DNA from: Anaerolineales bacterium
GTDB lineage: Bacteria; Chloroflexota; Anaerolineae; 4572-78; NAK82
Direction: 5' to 3'
Length of the DNA stretch: 33,757 nt
Assembly (NCBI GenBank): GCA_020343875.1
Contig: CP070811.1
Coordinates: forward strand, 4,562,348-4,596,104
A program made the position numbers and the translations under genes. Positions within the stretch are counted from its first letter, which is position 1. Each line of letters begins with the position of its first letter. The notes beneath the pieces were generated by a model. The model had not been told where the DNA came from, ran no database searches, and saw only the letters and a list, made by a program, of their open reading frames with translations. This document shows positions 1 through 6,602 of the stretch, in pieces.

Positions 1-252
1 AAGCGTCTTGACCAATTCATCACTCAGGTGCAACGTGGCGATCTGACGATGCAGGCTGCGCTGTCGCCGGACACGGCACGTGCGTTGCGCCGACTTGAGC
101 GATCAGTAGACCGGCTCAACTGGGGGGTGATCTCTGCCAGTCTGCTGATCTCTGGCACCCTGTTGCGGCTGAACGAAGGCCCAGGCTGGCCTAGCACCAG
201 CCTTTTTGTATTGGCGGGACTGGTATTTCTGTGGGGCATCTCGCGCCGATAG
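1..252 (+). CDS. AarF/UbiB (ABC1)-family kinase-like protein, C-terminal fragment
   Basis: The frame is open from the first base of the window to TAG at 250-252, so this is the 3' end of a gene that starts outside; the internal GTG at 28 is not a likely start. The visible 83 residues read as an amphipathic helix (KRLDQFITQVQRGDLT), a charged stretch (ARALRRLERSVDRLN), then two hydrophobic helices separated by a short loop. This is the characteristic tail of AarF/UbiB-family atypical kinases, which carry a helical segment and two membrane helices after the kinase domain and are linked to quinone or lipid homeostasis. The kinase motifs lie outside the window, so the family call rests on the tail alone. 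The stop abuts the stop of the convergent DUF4129 gene with no intervening base. Confidence 0.7.
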   Translation, partial: KRLDQFITQVQRGDLTMQAALSPDTARALRRLERSVDRLNWGVISASLLISGTLLRLNEGPGWPSTSLFVLAGLVFLWGISRR

Positions 253-1824
253 TTATCGGTCTTCTTGTGTACGCTTAATCGATCGTAGGGCAGCTTTCAC
301 CTGTTTCCAGTTGATCCTCACCCGTTGGACTTGATCTGGCTCAACAACGTGCTGGCTGTAGCGTGCCTCTACAAAGGCTTGGGTTAGCAGTTCCATCTCC
401 TCTTGCACGCCGGGCAAGTTGTGTGCCAGGGTCGCCTTATACTCGTAAGGAGTCTGAGCCGCCCGTCGCGGGAGGCCTTGTTGCCTGGCACGTTGCAGGA
501 TACTTAGATAATAGTAGAGTACTTGTGCACGGGGTGATAGGCCTCTCAGACGGAGGTAGCGGAAAGGCTCCTCTGGCATCCCCGTGCGGCGTGTCAGCCA
601 CTGTGGCCACTGGCGGGGTATGTGCTGTGTGACAAGCTGCCCCCATCCGTCCAGCCAACGCCAAAGAGTGGCCCATAAACGACGCAGCATACGGATTGGT
701 CCCAGGGCCAGCAGGCTTTCCAACAGCTCTGGACGGTCGCGTAGATAGCTGCGCACCACGTAAACTAGCATCCCCACTGCAACAGCCCAGAACACAAGTG
801 ACCTGAGCACCTGGAACCAGTCGGCAGGGGCGCTGGTGGCCGGATCTGGCTGGGAGAATTGGGGTGGCGGCAGGCTGGGAGGAGAGGCGGAGGGCTCAGG
901 CCCCAGCAACGACAATAACCAGGTCATGGGGATGGTAAACAGCCAAAGCAGCAACAGGGCGGCGAATGATATGACAGCTGCTATTGCACCCAATATCCAG
1001 CCGATCATGGCTAGCAGGCCCAGCGTGTAGCCGGTGGGCAGCACAAAGGCCAGAAGTGCTACCAGGCCGATGAAGGCCAGGCTGTAGCGCACCCAGCGAC
1101 CAGCCAGCTCGTCGGCTACTTCAATTTCCTGAGACTGCCATCGCTTGCGCAGCGTTGCGAATCGCACCTGTCCCAACATCACTAGCCCCAGCAGGAAATA
1201 GACCAGTACGTTGAGCACCAGACCCGGCACGGGCGGACGGCGCAGATTCAGCAGTTGAGCGATTCCGATCCGGGTCAGGCCGGCGGCGATCAACAACGCC
1301 ACCCCACCCCTGAAGAAGCGGCCGGTGAGTGTCTCCATAGGTGAGACGTAATAGCGATGGTATTCGGGCGGGTCGTTAAGGCGTTCGAAATCGCGTGCTG
1401 TCTGGGTAGAAGCTTGCCAGGAAAGGAAGGCCAGAACGAAGGCGGCCAGGGTTTCGAGATCAAAGACATGGTACAAGTGGTTGGGCCAGGTTTGAATATC
1501 TGCCACTACACTAGTCCAACTCTGGCCCAGATAGCTGCCGAGCTTGAGCAAGGGGAAGAACATCGCAATCTCTATGGCTCGGAAGCGTAATAAGTCGTCC
1601 CCGCGCAATGCCCTGGCCCGGATCAACCAAAATGAGTAGTGGGCTTCCAGCGCCGCCAGCACGCATCCCACAACCAGGAATGTGCCGTTCCAGGCAGGGA
1701 AGATCAGGCGCACTAATCCTACCAGGGACAGAGCGATGCAACCGAACATCACCGCGATCACCAGGGGCCGAAACAATCGCTCCAGCCAAAGATTAGGACT
1801 CAGCCCTGCCCTTGGCTGGCTCAT
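253..1824 (-). CDS. DUF4129-domain membrane protein
   Basis: About 523 residues. The N-terminal half has several hydrophobic helices, with another near residue 350 after a Pro-rich loop. The last ~110 residues form a soluble DUF4129 domain, recognisable from the pattern 'Y-Y-x-I-L-x-R-A-R-x-x-G-L-P-R-R-x-x-Q-T-P-Y-E-Y' and the following 'Q-A-F-V-E-A-R-Y'. DUF4129 domains commonly end transglutaminase-like membrane proteins coded next to MoxR and DUF58 genes; no transglutaminase domain is seen here. I chose the ATG at 1824 because it overlaps the DUF58 stop as ATGA (1821-1824), which implies translational coupling; a GTG two codons upstream is possible. It is the last gene of the moxR-DUF58-DUF4129 operon. 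The role is inferred to be envelope-related; the molecular activity is unknown. Confidence 0.8.
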   Translation of the reverse strand: MSQPRAGLSPNLWLERLFRPLVIAVMFGCIALSLVGLVRLIFPAWNGTFLVVGCVLAALEAHYSFWLIRARALRGDDLLRFRAIEIAMFFPLLKLGSYLGQSWTSVVADIQTWPNHLYHVFDLETLAAFVLAFLSWQASTQTARDFERLNDPPEYHRYYVSPMETLTGRFFRGGVALLIAAGLTRIGIAQLLNLRRPPVPGLVLNVLVYFLLGLVMLGQVRFATLRKRWQSQEIEVADELAGRWVRYSLAFIGLVALLAFVLPTGYTLGLLAMIGWILGAIAAVISFAALLLLWLFTIPMTWLLSLLGPEPSASPPSLPPPQFSQPDPATSAPADWFQVLRSLVFWAVAVGMLVYVVRSYLRDRPELLESLLALGPIRMLRRLWATLWRWLDGWGQLVTQHIPRQWPQWLTRRTGMPEEPFRYLRLRGLSPRAQVLYYYLSILQRARQQGLPRRAAQTPYEYKATLAHNLPGVQEEMELLTQAFVEARYSQHVVEPDQVQRVRINWKQVKAALRSIKRTQEDR

Positions 1825-3005
1825 GGCCACGTCTCCAGATCACGTTCGCGCCATACCCGATAAGCCGCAATATGGAGTAGGTCGGCCCGCTTCCGAAGTT
1901 CGGCTGGTGAGTGCTCTGGCTGCACCAGAATTAGGGCCAAAGCAAATCCGGCCCGCTGTAAATAGGCCAGGGTGTCGAAGAGTGCTTCGCTCTCTTGGCC
2001 GGTGATGACTGTCAACGTAGCTCCCCAGCCGAGGCTCATACTGGCACGCCGCAGTAATTCCACAAATGGTGCCCCTGACGCAACCTGGACCCTGCCCAGC
2101 ACTTCTAACAAGCTCATCAAGTGGGCACGTTCGGAGCGTGGCGGCAGGAAGAAATAAGCCTGATCGTTTGAGATGGGGTCCCGCGCCTCCGTGGCCAATC
2201 CCACTGGCAGCCCCTCACTTGTGGCAATGTGATTGGCGATGGAGGCTGCGACAACGATGCCCAACTCTGTGGCGGTGTAGCGTTGGCCGCGTCCGTAGCT
2301 TTCCTGATCTAAGTCAAGGCAGATGAGCGTTTCGCGGGCGATGGCGGGTTGGTATTGCTTCACCAACAACTGGCCGGTACTGGCAGATGCGGTCCAGTGA
2401 ATGCGCCGAGGAGTGTCACCTGGATGGTAGTCACGTACTCCCATCACCCGAGCCGGGTCTTCAAAGAGGTATGACCGGGCAGGCAGGGCCGCCAGCGGAG
2501 AGTGGGTCGGCAAGCCCAGCCCTTGAAGGGGAACCACCCGAGGGTAGACGATGAGGTGGTTTGCTGCGGCTTGTTTCACGCCTCGGCGCTCAATTCCCAG
2601 TAGGTCACCGGTTTGCATGGTCAGCGGGCCGATGGGGTAGTAGCCTCGTTGGCGGCAATGGAGCGTGTAGCGTAGAATCTGGCGCCCGTACGGACCCAAG
2701 CTGATGACCTGCCGGTGAAAGGGAGGGCTGATGAGTTGCACCGGCAATGTTTCGTGCACTTCCAGCCATGGGATGGGCAGCCAGCCGAGATTCTCGACTG
2801 TCACATCCACCGCAATCCGATCTCCAGAGAAAGCACGTTCCACAAAGCGCCTTTGGACGCGTAACTGTTCCACGATGCGCCTTGTCCAGAGGCGCGACAG
2901 CAGATAGACGCCGAAGAATAGATACACGATCGTGAAGAAGAAGTCTACACGCAGGACAGCGGCAATCAAGAGCAGGGTTAGCAGAAAGGGCACAAATCTG
3001 TGCAT
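1821..3005 (-). CDS. DUF58-domain protein (MoxR-associated, VWA-like fold)
   Basis: 394 residues. Two closely spaced hydrophobic helices occupy about residues 5-38, followed by a beta-rich region and the DUF58 signature at about 189-217 (GVRDYHPGD, then RRIHW-A-S-TG-LLVKQ). After this comes a von-Willebrand-A-like segment with 'ICLDLD' at about 229-234. DUF58 proteins are regularly coded beside MoxR AAA+ ATPases and are thought to be their partners or substrates in assembly or stress functions at the membrane. The gene lies 67 nt downstream of moxR and overlaps the DUF4129 gene by 4 nt, so it sits in the middle of a three-gene operon. No strong ribosome binding site is visible before the ATG at 3005. 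Confidence 0.88.
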   Translation of the reverse strand: MHRFVPFLLTLLLIAAVLRVDFFFTIVYLFFGVYLLSRLWTRRIVEQLRVQRRFVERAFSGDRIAVDVTVENLGWLPIPWLEVHETLPVQLISPPFHRQVISLGPYGRQILRYTLHCRQRGYYPIGPLTMQTGDLLGIERRGVKQAAANHLIVYPRVVPLQGLGLPTHSPLAALPARSYLFEDPARVMGVRDYHPGDTPRRIHWTASASTGQLLVKQYQPAIARETLICLDLDQESYGRGQRYTATELGIVVAASIANHIATSEGLPVGLATEARDPISNDQAYFFLPPRSERAHLMSLLEVLGRVQVASGAPFVELLRRASMSLGWGATLTVITGQESEALFDTLAYLQRAGFALALILVQPEHSPAELRKRADLLHIAAYRVWRERDLETWP

Positions 3006-3072
3006 AGGGTTACTTGTGAACCGTAAGAACCTAAAACCTTGAAGCGTAAGAGACGCGGTTCCAGTTTACACT

Positions 3073-4017
3073 TCAGCTCTCAATGTCCAGGACGGTCTGG
3101 TCCAGGATCTCATTCAGGATAGCTTGGGCAGTGCGGCCACGCAACTGGCTTCCTGGCTTGACGATCAGCCGATGGACCAGGGTGAGGGGGGTCAGTGTCT
3201 TAATGTCGTCGGGGACGACGTAATCGCGGCCGCGCAGGGCCGCCAGGGCCTGGGCAGTCTTGTAAAGGGCTAGCGATCCGCGCGGGCTGGCTCCTAACGC
3301 CAGGTCGGGATGGGAACGGCTGGCACGCACGATGGCCAGGATGTACCTCTCCAATGACTCGTCCACGTGTATGTCGCTGACGGCATCGGAAAGTTCCATT
3401 AGAGCAGCGCCGTCCACTACCTGGCTCACTGTCTCGATGGGATGCTGTTTCTTGAGGTTTCGCAGGATTTGAGTCTCATGGTCAGCCTCCGGGTAGCCCA
3501 GTGACAGGCGCATGATGAAGCGATCCAGCTGGGCTTCGGGCAAAGGGAAGGTGCCCTCGTATTCAATGGGATTCTGGGTAGCCAGCACTAAGAATGGCGC
3601 CGCCAGGGAGCGAGTGACGCCATCCACGGTGACCTGTCGCTCCTGCATCGCCTCCAGAAGCGCCGCTTGAGTGCGAGGGGTTGCCCGATTGATCTCGTCG
3701 GCGAGCAGAATGTTCACAAAGACTGGGCCGGGGCGGAAGTCAAACTCCTGGGTATTCTGGTTGAAGACACTAACGCCAGTGATGTCGTTGGGTAACAGGT
3801 CAGGGGTACATTGCAGTCGTTTGAAGCTGATACCCAAACTGGCCGCCATAGCCCGAGCCAACATCGTCTTGCCAGTACCAGGCACGTCCTCGATGATGAT
3901 GTGTCCCTGACAGAGCATAGCTGCCATCAGCAATTCGATCTGGGGCCGCTTGCCGACGATGACGGTCTCGACGTTGCGGATGACACGCTCGGTAAACTCA
4001 ATTAACGAAATTGCCAT
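3073..4017 (-). CDS. MoxR-family AAA+ ATPase
   Basis: 314 residues from ATG 4017. This start follows a purine-rich AAAGGGG/AGGG stretch and lies just downstream of a good promoter; a longer frame to 4080 would run back across that promoter. Walker A is DVPGTGKT (44-51). Walker B is 'LLADEINRA' near 107-115, and the sensor region 'ATQNPIEYEGTFPLPEAQLD' is typical of MoxR. The C-terminal lid contains 'GASPRGSLAL', another family hallmark. MoxR ATPases act as chaperone-like remodellers, often together with DUF58/VWA proteins, and here both DUF58 and DUF4129 genes follow. The family assignment is secure; the substrate is unknown. Confidence 0.95.
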   Translation of the reverse strand: MAISLIEFTERVIRNVETVIVGKRPQIELLMAAMLCQGHIIIEDVPGTGKTMLARAMAASLGISFKRLQCTPDLLPNDITGVSVFNQNTQEFDFRPGPVFVNILLADEINRATPRTQAALLEAMQERQVTVDGVTRSLAAPFLVLATQNPIEYEGTFPLPEAQLDRFIMRLSLGYPEADHETQILRNLKKQHPIETVSQVVDGAALMELSDAVSDIHVDESLERYILAIVRASRSHPDLALGASPRGSLALYKTAQALAALRGRDYVVPDDIKTLTPLTLVHRLIVKPGSQLRGRTAQAILNEILDQTVLDIES

Positions 4018-4041
4018 AGGCCCTGCCCCTTTCGCGCCTCC

Positions 4042-4070
4042 AGTATACGACAGTGCCAGCGACGGCGCAA
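4042..4070 (-). promoter_or_regulatory. Promoter of the moxR operon
   Basis: On the minus strand, TTGCGC (4070-4065) is separated by 17 nt from TATACT (4047-4042). Transcription would begin near 4035, giving a leader of about 18 nt before the ATG at 4017, which supports that start over the upstream one. Confidence 0.6.
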
Positions 4071-4127
4071 ACCGCACCAAAAGCCTCCTGTTATCGGTCG
4101 CGGGGCCTTTCGCGTTCTGTACGATTG

Positions 4128-4136
4128 TGGTAAGAT
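4128..4136 (+). promoter_or_regulatory. Extended -10 promoter, predicted leaderless transcript
   Basis: TGGTAAGAT (4128-4136) is an extended -10 element with only a weak -35 candidate (TTTCGC, 4108-4113). The -10 ends 6 nt before the amidase ATG at 4143 and no Shine-Dalgarno sequence precedes that ATG. Transcription would therefore start at or next to the start codon. Confidence 0.45.
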
Positions 4137-4142
4137 AGCGCC

Positions 4143-4901
4143 ATGCAAACGCGCAGGAGTGACGAAGAGGTTTCCTTACCCATCCGCCGCGATGCGCTGG
4201 CGGTGTGGGGAAGGATGATGTTGGTTGTCGCAGGCATCTCGCTGCTAGCGGCGGTTCTGATCAGTGCGCGCCTGTTGACTGCTGGTGAGGAGCAGCCAGT
4301 AGCCGGAACCGAGCAGCCAGCGGTTGAAGAGGACACCGCTACTGCCACGGCCACCGTTCTGCCGCCTGGCGTGGCTCGTATCGGCATTGTAGCCGGGCAT
4401 GCGGGCTACGATCCCGGCGCTGTTTGCCCTGATGGATGGTCCGAGGCCGATCTGACTAAGGTCATCGCCCAAGAAGTGCAGGAACTCCTTATCCGCAAAG
4501 GATACCACGTAGACCTACTGGAAGAGTTCGATACCCAGCTCACCGATTATCGCGCCCAGGCACTGGTCTCCATCCACGCAGACTCGTGTGAAGTGCCGGG
4601 TGCCAGCGGATTCAAGGTTGCCCGTGTAACAGACAGCGCCATCCCGGAGGCCGAAGACTTGCTGGTGGCCTGCCTTTATCAGGAATATCAAGCCGCCACC
4701 GAACTGCCTCGTCATCCCAGCAGCATCACCGATAATATGACCAGTTATCACGCCTTCCGCGAAATTGACCGCTCTACGCCCGGGGCCATCATCGAGGTAG
4801 GCTTCTTGCTGGGCGACCGGGATCTGCTGGTCAGTCGACCTAAGCTAGTCGCGCGAGGTATCGCGGCAGGGGTGGTGTGCTTCCTGGAAGAAGCGGAATG
4901 A
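4143..4901 (+). CDS. Membrane-anchored N-acetylmuramoyl-L-alanine amidase (Amidase_3)
   Basis: 252 residues. A single membrane helix (about 22-45) is followed by a Thr/Glu/Ala-rich linker (about 46-74), then an Amidase_3 (AmiC/CwlV-like) zinc hydrolase domain. The zinc-site residues expected for this family are present: H86 in GHAGYDPGA, E101 in 'WSEADL', H145 in SIHADS, and the C-terminal catalytic Glu E218 in 'IIEVGFL'. Such enzymes cleave the bond between N-acetylmuramic acid and L-Ala in peptidoglycan, here probably on the outer face of the membrane. The domain is short for the family, but no key residue is missing. It is divergent from the moxR operon, with a 125-nt shared upstream region. 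Confidence 0.9.
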   Translation: MQTRRSDEEVSLPIRRDALAVWGRMMLVVAGISLLAAVLISARLLTAGEEQPVAGTEQPAVEEDTATATATVLPPGVARIGIVAGHAGYDPGAVCPDGWSEADLTKVIAQEVQELLIRKGYHVDLLEEFDTQLTDYRAQALVSIHADSCEVPGASGFKVARVTDSAIPEAEDLLVACLYQEYQAATELPRHPSSITDNMTSYHAFREIDRSTPGAIIEVGFLLGDRDLLVSRPKLVARGIAAGVVCFLEEAE

Positions 4902-4922
4902 CTATTTTTTTGATGGTCTGAT

Positions 4923-4951
4923 TTGACACACGAGGCTGACCAATGTATAAT
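4923..4951 (+). promoter_or_regulatory. Consensus sigma-70 promoter of the thioredoxin operon
   Basis: TTGACA (4923-4928), a 17-nt spacer and TATAAT (4946-4951) match the sigma-70 consensus at every position. The predicted start is near 4958, immediately before the inverted repeat at 4964-4980. A promoter this strong next to an operator is typical of repressor-controlled genes. Confidence 0.9.
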
Positions 4952-4963
4952 ATCGCCATTCAG

Positions 4964-4980
4964 ATACCCCCCAGGGGTAT
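4964..4980 (+). promoter_or_regulatory. Inverted-repeat operator (CsoR/CstR type)
   Basis: ATACCCC-CCA-GGGGTAT is a perfect 7-bp inverted repeat with a 3-nt centre. TAC-C-run/G-run-GTA palindromes of this kind are the known operator type of the CsoR/CstR/RcnR (DUF156) repressors, and a gene for such a repressor lies downstream at 6147-6422. Its position just after the predicted transcription start would let a bound repressor block initiation or promoter clearance. Confidence 0.75.
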
Positions 4981-5010
4981 ACATGTTTATAACCAAGTAG
5001 GAGAGGCATA

Positions 5011-5352
5011 ATGACGGAAGAGATTATTGACAGCCCAGTTCATGTGAGCGACGAGAGTTTTGAGGAGACCGTACTCAAGTCATCTGTGCCGGTCATCGTC
5101 GATTTTTGGGCGCCCTGGTGTGGGCCATGTCACATGGTGGCACCTATCCTGGATGAGATTGCCAAGGAATACGCAGGCCAGTTGATCGTAGCCAAAGTCA
5201 ATACCGATGAGAATCCGGCATGGGCCAACCGCTACGCCGTGCGTGGCATCCCAACCATGTTGTTCGTCAAAGGTGGAGAGGAAATCGACCGGCAGGTGGG
5301 CGCTGTACCCAAGCAGTTTATCGCCAACAAGTTAGCTCCTATTCTCTCATGA
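5011..5352 (+). CDS. trxA: Thioredoxin
   Basis: 113 residues, the normal thioredoxin length. The active site is W36-C-G-P-C40, P45 is the conserved helix proline, and the cis-proline is P81 in 'RGIPTMLF'. There is no signal peptide, so it acts in the cytoplasm as a general protein disulfide reductase fed by thioredoxin reductase. The ribosome binding site AGGAGAGG (4999-5006) lies 4 nt before ATG 5011. It is the first gene of the operon, and its stop overlaps the start of the next gene as ATGA (5349-5352). The operator in its leader suggests induction when the downstream repressor is released. Whether this is the cell's main thioredoxin cannot be told from the window. Confidence 0.95.
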   Translation: MTEEIIDSPVHVSDESFEETVLKSSVPVIVDFWAPWCGPCHMVAPILDEIAKEYAGQLIVAKVNTDENPAWANRYAVRGIPTMLFVKGGEEIDRQVGAVPKQFIANKLAPILS

Positions 5353-5780
5353 TCGAGGTATCTAGCTGGATAAAGGCCAACTGGCTCTTGCTTATGTTCT
5401 TGGCCTTGGTAGCCAGCGCCTTTATCCTGTTGCGCAGCAAGCCCAGCAATGTCGCCTCTTTCGATGAGTTAAATGGGGTGTTGGCTGCTGGCCAGCCGAC
5501 AGTGGTTGAGTTCTATTCTAACTTGTGAAGTACGTGCCTGGTGGCGAAGCCTATCGTGGATAGGCTGGAACGGAAGCTGGATGGCAGGGCCGATGTGGTA
5601 CGGCTTGACGTAATGAGTCAAGTAGGACGACAAGCTGCAGGTCATTTTGGTGTGCGTGCTGTGCCTACGCTGCTTGTAGTAAATGGAGAGGGACAGGTCG
5701 CCCTCACTCAAGTCGGTATTTTCCGACCAGGCGATGTTCAAGCCCAGGTAGACAAACTTATCTTGACTGAGGGGAGGTAG
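5349..5780 (+). CDS. Candidate selenocysteine thioredoxin-like protein, membrane-anchored (in-frame TGA)
   Basis: Read through the TGA at 5526-5528, the gene codes for 143 residues. A membrane helix (about 12-28) is followed by a thioredoxin fold. The segment 'VVEFYSNL' is followed by TGA at codon 60, then S-T-C63 and P68. The TGA takes the place of the first active-site cysteine (C32 in E. coli thioredoxin), giving UxxC. P68 matches the conserved helix proline and P106 in 'AVPTLLVV' the cis-proline. The 83 codons after the TGA are intact and family-like. A hairpin at 5548-5566 sits where a bacterial SECIS belongs. The N-terminus is coupled to trxA by an ATGA overlap. TGA serves as an ordinary stop in neighbouring genes, so general recoding is unlikely. 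The alternative is a nonsense mutation or base-call error (TGC/TGT to TGA). No selA/B/C/D lies in the window. Confidence 0.75.
5548..5566 (+). promoter_or_regulatory. Candidate bacterial SECIS hairpin
   Basis: AGCCTATC (5548-5555) and GATAGGCT (5559-5566) form a perfect 8-bp stem around the loop GTG (5556-5558). The loop begins 27 nt after the TGA at 5526-5528; bacterial SECIS apical loops usually lie about 16-37 nt after the UGA and carry a G at the first or second loop position, as here. No bulged U is obvious in the stem. Function is inferred from position and shape only. Confidence 0.6.
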
Positions 5781-5794
5781 CAAGACATTAGATT

Positions 5795-6004
5795 ATGCCT
5801 ATTTATGAATATGTCTGCCAAGAGTGTGGTGAAAGATACGAAAAGTTTGTTCGATCTAGCCTAGCCAAGGTTGAACTTAAGTGCCCTAAATGCGGGAGTA
5901 CTCAGGCTACGAAGGCTTTTTCTGTGTTTGGTGTGCAGGGTGGCGGTAGTCAATCCTTTCAGACCGCGGCCAGTAGCGCCGCAGCCAGCGGCCCCATAGG
6001 TTGA
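5795..6004 (+). CDS. FmdB-family zinc-ribbon protein
   Basis: 69 residues opening with MPIYEYVC, the signature of the FmdB/CxxC_CxxC_SSSS regulatory-type zinc ribbon. The four metal ligands are C8, C11, C30 and C33 (C-x2-C and C-P-K-C). The tail is rich in Gly, Ser and Ala, as usual for the family. The exact function of these small proteins is not established. It lies 14 nt downstream of the Sec-thioredoxin frame; a GGGGAGG stretch at 5771-5777 is rather far (17 nt) from the ATG. Its place between two thioredoxins and a CstR-like repressor suggests a role linked to thiol or sulfur chemistry, but this is inference. Confidence 0.88.
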   Translation: MPIYEYVCQECGERYEKFVRSSLAKVELKCPKCGSTQATKAFSVFGVQGGGSQSFQTAASSAAASGPIG

Positions 6005-6016
6005 AGCATTTGATAG

Positions 6017-6033
6017 GGAGACCGTGAGTCTCC
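6017..6033 (+). other. Small intercistronic hairpin
   Basis: GGAGAC (6017-6022) and GTCTCC (6028-6033) form a perfect 6-bp stem with a 5-nt loop, 12 nt after the fmdB-like stop. There is no T-run after it, so it is more likely an attenuation or processing structure than a terminator. Confidence 0.35.
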
Positions 6034-6043
6034 AACAGCAATC

Positions 6044-6061
6044 ATACCCATGTGCGGGTAT
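6044..6061 (+). promoter_or_regulatory. Second CsoR/CstR-type operator
   Basis: ATACCC (6044-6049) and GGGTAT (6056-6061) form a perfect 6-bp inverted repeat with a 6-nt centre, 85 nt upstream of the repressor gene. It shares the ATACCC/GGGTAT half-sites of the operator at 4964-4980, though the centre is longer. It suggests that the repressor also controls its own gene. No clear promoter is seen next to it. Confidence 0.55.
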
Positions 6062-6146
6062 CATATCGTTAGGCCCTCCGTAGAGTTGAGTCTATCACGT
6101 AGAAGGTTTCTTGCTGTAACTTGTAGGAGGGTAGGTAACTTGACCA

Positions 6147-6422
6147 ATGACAACCTTATCTGCGATTACTCGTGACCAGTTAATCAGGCGGCTGCGACGC
6201 ATCGAAGGGCAAGCACGTGGCGTACGTCGGATGATCGAAGAGGACCGTGAGTGCCAGGACATTCTTACGCAACTAGCGGCCATCCGAGGTGCAGCTCATC
6301 AAGTCTCGGTTATGGTTGTCAAGGAATATGCCCTAAACTGTTTGAGTAGCCCTGAGGAGTACAGCTCTTCAGATGAGGCTATTACCAAGATGGTGCATGC
6401 CTTGACGCAACTGCCTCACTGA
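6147..6422 (+). CDS. CsoR/CstR-family (DUF156) metal- or persulfide-sensing repressor
   Basis: 91 residues, full length for the family. The first helix carries the family signature 'RRLRRIEGQARGVRRMIEEDREC'. Positions line up with M. tuberculosis CsoR without gaps: C36 and C65 are kept, but the copper ligand H61 is replaced by Y61. Copper CsoR proteins need C-H-C; the persulfide sensor CstR keeps the two cysteines and lacks the histidine. This protein therefore looks CstR-like, forming a disulfide or polysulfide bridge that releases DNA. It ends the thioredoxin operon, and two matching operators (4964-4980, 6044-6061) lie upstream. An in-frame stop at 6141-6143 fixes the start at or after ATG 6147; the AGGAGG at 6125-6130 is unusually distant (16 nt). 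Confidence 0.9.
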   Translation: MTTLSAITRDQLIRRLRRIEGQARGVRRMIEEDRECQDILTQLAAIRGAAHQVSVMVVKEYALNCLSSPEEYSSSDEAITKMVHALTQLPH

Positions 6423-6550
6423 TTTCAACTGCTCCCCACACGAATCCGCCCACAGGTTCCTGGGGGGATGAGTCTAGCTCATTGCCCTTGAGATTGAGTT
6501 GCGTCTGGCCTAGCTTTGGAGTGGTTATGAACTGAAGATGGGTGGCATGC

Positions 6551-6579
6551 AAAAAGCCTTCCTGCTATTGGGAAGGCTT
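6551..6579 (-). terminator. Rho-independent terminator of the lipM-DUF503-kinase operon
   Basis: On the minus strand, AAGCCTTCC (6579-6571) pairs perfectly with GGAAGGCTT (6562-6554) around an 8-nt loop. The stem runs into a T-run (6555-6551). It lies 24 nt after the kinase stop codon. Confidence 0.9.
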
Positions 6580-6602
6580 CAATATTGCATTGCCAGCTTC
6601 CC

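Noticed and set aside
437..676. Open frame antisense-phase to the DUF4129 gene
   Set aside because: It lies wholly within the convincingly conserved DUF4129 frame and has no ribosome binding site.
4018..4080. N-terminal extension of MoxR to 4080
   Set aside because: The extension covers the promoter at 4042-4070 and has no family similarity; the ATG at 4017 has a ribosome binding site.
5526..5528. TGA read as tryptophan (alternative genetic code)
   Set aside because: Several neighbouring genes end in TGA (for example trxA, livM and livF) and use TGG for Trp. A cysteine, not Trp, is expected at this site.
5541..5780. Separate 79-residue gene starting at GTG 5541
   Set aside because: It would begin inside the thioredoxin active-site helix, lacks a proper ribosome binding site, and is in the same frame as the upstream half, so it is the continuation of the gene read through the TGA.
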